From the NCBI GenBank assembly GCA_944346655.1, contig CALVMP010000002.1:1-63209 (forward strand): a stretch of DNA of 63,209 nucleotides, read 5' to 3'. A program made the translations under genes and the position numbers. Source of the DNA: an uncultured Clostridia bacterium (GTDB taxonomy: Bacteria > Bacillota > Clostridia > Christensenellales > Borkfalkiaceae). A model generated the notes under the pieces. It saw only the letters and a list, made by a program, of their open reading frames with translations, searched no databases and was not told the DNA's origin. Positions 58,291-63,209 of the stretch are shown piece after piece (the stretch's first letter is position 1; every line of letters begins with the position of its first letter).

Positions 58291-61200
58291 ATGAGTGTAA
58301 ACAACAACGGTTCGGGTCAGACCAAAGCCGACCTCCTTTTGACCAAGGTCGATAAGTTGGCTCAACAAAACAGAACGCTTGACGCAAAGGTAGAACAGCT
58401 TGCCAGGCAGAACCAGACCGTGGTGGCGCAAATTGCTCAGCAGTCCAACTCGGTAAGCGCCCACGTTGCCAAAATATCTCAGGTCAACGATGCCGCGGCA
58501 AAACGCATCGCCCAGCTTGCAGAGCACCAAAAGGTCGTGCAGAGCAAGTTTGACGAGCTCTCCGCCCAGAGCAAAAAGATAGAGGGGAAGGTTCAGGAAG
58601 TCATCGACTCTGCCATCGACAGGGACATGGACAGGGACGCAATCATGCTCAAGATCGAAGCCGAAGCCAAGGAGCTTAAGCAGGAACTTGAGTATCTCTC
58701 CGCGCAGATGGGTTCCATGTACCAGGAAGCTTTAAAGACGGTTGAGTCCGTAAAGCCCGCGGAGACGTCTGTAGACCTCGACGAACTCGCGGCAAAGGTG
58801 GCAGATAAAATTGTTATTCCCTCGAATGATATCGACTACGAAACGCTTGCCGAAGAGTTGGCAAAGCGCGTAAGCGGCGCGACGGCTGTCGTCGACTACG
58901 ACGAGCTCGGCGCCAAAGTCGTTGAAAACATGTACATACCCTCGGCTATAGTCGAGGATATAGACTACGACGTGCTCGCAGACAAGGTTGCCTCCAAACT
59001 CGTCGTAGCCCCAGCAGAAATACAATATGACGAACTGGCTGAAAAAGTTGCGCAGAGATTATACATACCCCAGGCTATAGTTGAAGATCTCGACTATGAC
59101 GAACTCGCCAAAAAGCTTGCCGACAATCTTCCCGCGCAGGAGGTCGTCTCCGCGGACTACATTGCCTCAAAAGTTGCCGAACAGCTTGCCGCAAATCAGC
59201 CCGAGCCCGTCGCCGAAACGCGCGAGGCGGTTCTGCCCGAGGGCACAATCGTCTCCGTCGACGAGCAGGCTATCGCCGAAAAGGTGTGCGAAATCCTCTC
59301 CGAACGACTGGACGTCAACGTCGACAGCGAGGAGATTGCCGACCGCGTTGCAAAGCAGGTGGGCACCATCTCGCCCGAGGAATTCGACGTCATGGTCGAC
59401 GAGGACGGTTGCGATACCCTTGCCAAGGCTGTGGAGAGCAAGCTCGATTACGACGCAATTTCAGCCGCCGTCGCCGAAAGGCTCGCGGGCGTCGTTTCCC
59501 AGTCCGATATAGACACCGAAGAAATTGCCCGCTTAATCTCTGAAAAGATCAATGTCGAACCGATAAGCGAAGACGTGCTTGCAGACAAGGCAGCCGCAGT
59601 TCTTTCCAACTACCTGCCCGAAATCGACACCGACGAGATAGCCGAAAAAGTTGTTGCCGCTCTTCCCGCCCCCGCCGACTACGACATAGTCGTCGACGAG
59701 GAGGGCGCCTCCGCAATAGGCGAAGCTGTGGCTGCAAAACTTATGGAAAACGCCGCAAGCGAAGTTGTCGTCGACGACGAGAGCGTCGAAAAGATAAGCT
59801 ACATAATAACCGAAAATATCAAAACAGAACTCGCGGCTGACCGTGACATAGTTATCGACGAAGAGGGCGCGGAAGCTCTTGCAGATATCGTAGCTTCCAA
59901 GATAGTCCTTCCCGAAAGCACCGCTGTGGTCGACGGAGAGGCTATAGCTCAGTCTATAGCCGAAAAGCTCGCACCCGAGATTGCTGCTGACCGCGACGTT
60001 CTTCTCGACGAGGATGGCGCCGAAGCTCTTGCGGATATAGTCGCGTCTAAGATGGTTCTTCCCGAAAACACCGTTACGGTCGACGGAGAGGCGATAGCTC
60101 AGTCCGTAGCCGAAAAGCTCGCGCCCGAGATTGCGGCTGACCGCGACATAGTTCTCGACGAAGAGGGTGCAAATACTCTCGGAGAAATCGTGGCTTCCAA
60201 GGTTGTAATTCCCGAAAGCACGGCTGCCGTGGACGAAGGAGCCATAGCCGGTTCGGTTGCGGAAGCCGTCAGGGGCGAATATGACGAGCGCCTTGCAAAG
60301 ATTGAGGAGGCTCTTGCCGAACTCAAAGAGATTGCTTCGCAGCCCGTAGAGGTCGCAGCCCGCGACGAGGATATAGATATTGTCCTCGACGAAGAGGGCG
60401 TCGACGAACTCACCGACGTGATGGCTGGCAAGGTTAAGGACGAATATACAGACCGCCTCGAAAATATTCAGAAAGAGCTTGAAGAGCTCAAGGCAATGCT
60501 TGCCGCAGGCGTGGTTACAGTCGCCGCGCAGGAAGAACTCGCTCCCGCAGCCGCCGAAGAGGTCGTTGAGGAAGAATACGAAGAGCCCGTAGAGGAATCG
60601 GTTGAAGAACCCGTCGAAGAAACAACCGAGGAGACGACGGAGGAAATAACTGAAGAACCTACGGAAGAGGTGACGGAGGAGCCCGCAGAGCAAACTGTCG
60701 AAGAGGCGGTCGAAGAAGTTACCGAAGAACCCGTAGAAGAAACGGCAGAAGAACCTGTCGAAGAGACCACAGAAGAGACAACCGAAGAGTCCGCAGAGGC
60801 TGTAGAAGAGCCCGCGGAAGAGGAGGAAGAGCTCGTAACCGTCAGCGACATAGTTGACGAGAGCGAGGAGAGCGACGAACCCGCAGACGAAATCGTGGAG
60901 GAGATAAGCGAAACTCCCTCGGAGGGCGAAATAATGCCCGACGGTCTGCCCGAAACGCCCAACGGCGGCGTTGACTTCGCCAACATGATGAAGTACAACC
61001 GCTCGTTCATCGCCCGCATAATTCAGTCGACAGACGACCAGAAGAGGTACTACGGTCAGGTCAAGAACGCGCTTCTCGCATACAAGAAGGTAAACTCCAA
61101 CATCGCATGGGGCGCCGAGCGCTTCAACAAGGGGCGCGAAACGATTGCCCGCTTCAAAATCCGCGGCAAGACGCTCTGCCTGTATCTCGCCCTCGACCCC

Positions 61201-61467
61201 AACGAGTTCCCCGTAAGCGTCTACCACCACGTCGACGTATCCGACAACAAGTCGATGCACGGCACGCCCATGATGGTCAAGATAAAGAGCCCCCGCGGCG
61301 TAAAGAAGGCTATCCGCCTCATCGACGCAATGCTCGCAAAGCGCGACGGAGTAAAGCTCAACGTCAACGTTGAGGAGCGCGACTATGCCGCTATGTATCC
61401 TTACGAGACGATTGAGGAGCTCATCGAGGACGGACTCGTAAAGGACGTCATGAAGAACAGGGGTTAA
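58291..61467 (+). CDS. large repetitive acidic protein with shared C-terminal module, 1058 aa
   Basis: Residues about 1-150 are coiled coil (KVDKLAQQNRTLDAKVEQLARQ). Residues about 155-660 are degenerate units built on YDELAxKVAxxL and DIVxDEEGAxALADIVASKxV. Three of these are near-identical 150-base tandem repeats (59833, 59983, 60133). An acidic EEPVEETTEE tract (about 755-860) follows. The last 150 residues contain a globular module with KRYYGQVKNALLAYKKV and CLYLALDPNEFPVSVYHHVDVSDNK, homologous to the N-terminus of the protein at the left edge. There is no signal peptide or membrane segment, so it is probably cytoplasmic and elongated. A structural or scaffolding role is only inferred. 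The start has GAGGTGTATC; earlier starts lack support. Confidence 0.85.
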   Translation: MSVNNNGSGQTKADLLLTKVDKLAQQNRTLDAKVEQLARQNQTVVAQIAQQSNSVSAHVAKISQVNDAAAKRIAQLAEHQKVVQSKFDELSAQSKKIEGKVQEVIDSAIDRDMDRDAIMLKIEAEAKELKQELEYLSAQMGSMYQEALKTVESVKPAETSVDLDELAAKVADKIVIPSNDIDYETLAEELAKRVSGATAVVDYDELGAKVVENMYIPSAIVEDIDYDVLADKVASKLVVAPAEIQYDELAEKVAQRLYIPQAIVEDLDYDELAKKLADNLPAQEVVSADYIASKVAEQLAANQPEPVAETREAVLPEGTIVSVDEQAIAEKVCEILSERLDVNVDSEEIADRVAKQVGTISPEEFDVMVDEDGCDTLAKAVESKLDYDAISAAVAERLAGVVSQSDIDTEEIARLISEKINVEPISEDVLADKAAAVLSNYLPEIDTDEIAEKVVAALPAPADYDIVVDEEGASAIGEAVAAKLMENAASEVVVDDESVEKISYIITENIKTELAADRDIVIDEEGAEALADIVASKIVLPESTAVVDGEAIAQSIAEKLAPEIAADRDVLLDEDGAEALADIVASKMVLPENTVTVDGEAIAQSVAEKLAPEIAADRDIVLDEEGANTLGEIVASKVVIPESTAAVDEGAIAGSVAEAVRGEYDERLAKIEEALAELKEIASQPVEVAARDEDIDIVLDEEGVDELTDVMAGKVKDEYTDRLENIQKELEELKAMLAAGVVTVAAQEELAPAAAEEVVEEEYEEPVEESVEEPVEETTEETTEEITEEPTEEVTEEPAEQTVEEAVEEVTEEPVEETAEEPVEETTEETTEESAEAVEEPAEEEEELVTVSDIVDESEESDEPADEIVEEISETPSEGEIMPDGLPETPNGGVDFANMMKYNRSFIARIIQSTDDQKRYYGQVKNALLAYKKVNSNIAWGAERFNKGRETIARFKIRGKTLCLYLALDPNEFPVSVYHHVDVSDNKSMHGTPMMVKIKSPRGVKKAIRLIDAMLAKRDGVKLNVNVEERDYAAMYPYETIEELIEDGLVKDVMKNRG

Positions 61468-61484
61468 TCATTACCCGTTCAAAT

Positions 61485-61512
61485 AAAAGGGGGTTAGGCA
61501 CAACCCCCTTTT
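61485..61512 (+). terminator. terminator after the repetitive protein gene
   Basis: AAAAGGGGGTT and AACCCCCTTTT form a perfect stem with a 6-base loop. Confidence 0.88.
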
Positions 61513-61560
61513 AAAGTGCCCTTAAAAAACTACATAAAAAAACAAATAAGGATATTTATT

Positions 61561-63209
61561 TTGGAAAACAACAATCAGCCGAACAAAAAAAATCGCAAAC
61601 CCAAAAAGGCGGAGGGGCTTCAGGCTACCAAAAAGGGAGCACAGAAGGCAGCCGCCGCCCGCCCGGGGAAAAAGGCGAAGCAGGAAAACTCGAAGTCCCG
61701 CAGGGCTCCCGTGCGCGTGCCCGCCGTGGCAATACTCCCCCCGGCGCAGTCCCAGAAAAAGTTGCCCTACAGGGCGGAATCCTCCATTCCCGAGCCCAAA
61801 ACGGCAAAACGCTCAAAAAAGAGCGCCGTAAAGGTCGTGTTTATCGGCGGCGTGGGCGAAATAGGTAAAAACATGACGGCGCTCGAGTGCGGCGACGACA
61901 TAATAATAATCGACGCGGGCGCCACCTTCCCCACGCAGGAGATGCCGGGAATTGACCTCGTCGTGCCCGACCTTACCTATTTGATAGAAAACAAAAAGAA
62001 GGTAAGGGGGCTCATTCTCACCCACGGTCACGAGGACCATATCGGCGGCGTACCCTATCTTTTAAAGGAGATGGACATCCCCGTCGCGGGCACAAAGCTC
62101 ACCCTCGCCCTCGTTGACAACAAGCTCAGGGAGCACAGACTCAACAACGTAAAGGAAATTGTCGTCGAACCGGGCGGACACCTGCAGTGGGGGTGCTTCA
62201 AGCTCGATTTTATAAACGTCAACCACTCCATAGCGGGCGCCCTTGCGCTTGCCATTCACACGCCGCAGGGCGTTATCTTCCACAGCGGCGACTTTAAAAT
62301 AGACCTGACCCCCGTCGCCGGCAACCCGATAGACCTTAAAACTATAGCCGACCTCGGCTCCAAGGGCGTGCTCTTATACATGGGCGAAAGCACCAACATA
62401 GAGCGCCCCGGCTACACCATGTCCGAAAAGGTGGTTGCCGAAACGCTCGAAAGGCTGGTTGCCGAAAATTCAAAGCGCAGAATAATAATTGCCACCTTTG
62501 CCTCCAATGTGCACAGGCTCCAGCAGATAATAGATATCGCCGCCCGCCACAAGCGCAAGGTTGCGTTAAACGGCAGGTCCATGTTAAACGTGGTCGACGC
62601 CGCTCAGAAGATAGGCGAGCTGTCCATTCCCGAAGGGATAATTGTCGATATAACCAAGACTAATAATTTAAGGGACGACGAAGTTTTAATTGTCTGCACG
62701 GGCAGCCAGGGCGAGCCCATGAGCGCCCTGCACCGCATGGCTAACGGCGAAAACCCCGCCCTGTCCGTGGGAGGCAACGACACGATTATAATTTCCGCTT
62801 CGCCCATTCCCGGCAACGAAAAGGACGTGTACAACGTTATAAACAACCTCTATCACCTCGGCGCCGAGGTGGTGTATGAGCGGCTTGAAAATATCCACGT
62901 TTCGGGTCACGCCTGCATAGAGGAACACAAGATTATGCACACGCTGTTAAAGCCCAAGTTCTTCATTCCCGTGCACGGAGAGTACAGGCACCTCATGAAG
63001 CACGGCAGGCTTGCGCAGGCGCTGGGCATGAACGGGTACAACATCTTCATTCCCGACCTCGGCAGCTGTGTGGAGGTCACCTCCAAAGCCATGAAAAAAC
63101 TGCCCGACATAACCGCGGGCTCCCGCTTAATTGACGGCGAGGGCATAGAGGACGAAAAGGCTTCCCTCGTCATGCAGGACAGGCGCCAGCTCGCGCAGGA
63201 GGGCATATT
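61561..63209 (+). CDS. rnj: ribonuclease J (3' partial)
   Basis: A metallo-beta-lactamase-fold RNase with 5'-3' exonuclease and endonuclease activity, central to mRNA decay and rRNA maturation. A basic, disordered N-terminal extension of about 85 residues is unusual for the family. After it come VVFIGGVGEIGKNM, the zinc motif LTHGHEDHIGG, SIAGALALAIHTPQG, HSGDFKID, the beta-CASP part TFASNVHRLQQII, and CTGSQGEPMSALHRMA. PVHGEYRHLMKHG is the last conserved block before the window ends. The start is TTG 61561 with AAGGA eight bases upstream; no ATG is in frame upstream. Confidence 0.95.
   Translation, partial: MENNNQPNKKNRKPKKAEGLQATKKGAQKAAAARPGKKAKQENSKSRRAPVRVPAVAILPPAQSQKKLPYRAESSIPEPKTAKRSKKSAVKVVFIGGVGEIGKNMTALECGDDIIIIDAGATFPTQEMPGIDLVVPDLTYLIENKKKVRGLILTHGHEDHIGGVPYLLKEMDIPVAGTKLTLALVDNKLREHRLNNVKEIVVEPGGHLQWGCFKLDFINVNHSIAGALALAIHTPQGVIFHSGDFKIDLTPVAGNPIDLKTIADLGSKGVLLYMGESTNIERPGYTMSEKVVAETLERLVAENSKRRIIIATFASNVHRLQQIIDIAARHKRKVALNGRSMLNVVDAAQKIGELSIPEGIIVDITKTNNLRDDEVLIVCTGSQGEPMSALHRMANGENPALSVGGNDTIIISASPIPGNEKDVYNVINNLYHLGAEVVYERLENIHVSGHACIEEHKIMHTLLKPKFFIPVHGEYRHLMKHGRLAQALGMNGYNIFIPDLGSCVEVTSKAMKKLPDITAGSRLIDGEGIEDEKASLVMQDRRQLAQEGI

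Noticed and set aside
60468..61019. Antisense serine-rich frame
   Set aside because: It mirrors the acidic Glu/Val/Pro tract of the real gene; serine runs arise from reversed GAA/GAG codons.
59533..61260. 575-codon antisense frame opposite the repetitive acidic protein
   Set aside because: It is a by-product of repeated GAR/GAY-rich codons on the plus strand. The Leu/Phe/Cys-rich translation has no start signal and no family features.

Overview
The window looks like a chromosome segment of an anaerobic, low-redundancy Bacillota (Clostridia-type) genome. The evidence is the gene order ylxM-ffh-rpsP-khpA-rimM-trmD-rbgA-rnhB-yraN-rplS-comM-dprA-topA-trmFO-hslU, a Trp T-box leader, rubrerythrin, SipW-type secretion, consensus SigA promoters, AGGAGG ribosome binding sites, and a SpoIVA-like sporulation protein fragment. 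The genus cannot be named from the sequence alone. No rRNA, tRNA, CRISPR array, transposase or prophage gene was found.

Layout. (1) 1-7546 is a surface or matrix locus: a membrane protein cut by the left edge, a SipW-type signal peptidase, and two proteins with SipW-type signal segments, one a 1346-residue beta-helix-like protein. (2) 7744-20575 is a mixed accessory stretch: a Ca-type P-ATPase, an esterase plus TIGR04076 pair, two tandem frameshifted EamA transporters, a GltD-like oxidoreductase, a HIT protein, a lipoprotein, a MATE exporter, a KDG-kinase-like sugar kinase, a 2-hydroxyacid dehydrogenase and a nitroreductase. (3) 20707-21346 has a strong promoter, about 600 bases rich in hairpins with no conventional gene, and a terminator. 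This is the best candidate for a large structured non-coding RNA. A DUF1292 gene and two small hypothetical genes follow. (4) 22843-38229 is the translation, RNA-modification and DNA-uptake block, from ylxM to trxA. It contains an HslU with no HslV beside it and no canonical HslU C-terminal tail. (5) 38294-40429 has glyA and a divergent-facing rubrerythrin with a PerR-box-like palindrome. (6) 40469-47275 is the complete trpEGDCFBA operon behind a T-box leader. (7) 47318-54087 is a five-gene operon: GH3 glycosidase, SGNH esterase, PanE-like reductase, alpha/beta hydrolase and ATP-grasp enzyme. (8) 54145-57664 has half of a SpoIVA, a 45-residue protein and a serC-serA operon with a perfect operator-like palindrome. 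(9) 57665-63209 has a repeat-rich intergenic region, a 1058-residue repetitive acidic protein, and RNase J cut by the right edge.

How parts may work together. The SipW peptidase probably processes the two adjacent matrix proteins. The partial protein at the left edge and the 1058-residue protein near the right edge share a module of about 105 residues that I do not recognise. The tryptophan operon should respond to uncharged tRNA-Trp, rubrerythrin to peroxide, and serine synthesis (serCA) to an unknown repressor. The GH3/SGNH pair suggests breakdown of acetylated plant glycans. Dispersed intergenic repeats (a shared hairpin element at 25372 and 57713, TTAGTGA-like heptamers, and AATTCAT-spaced hairpins) sit between otherwise compact genes.
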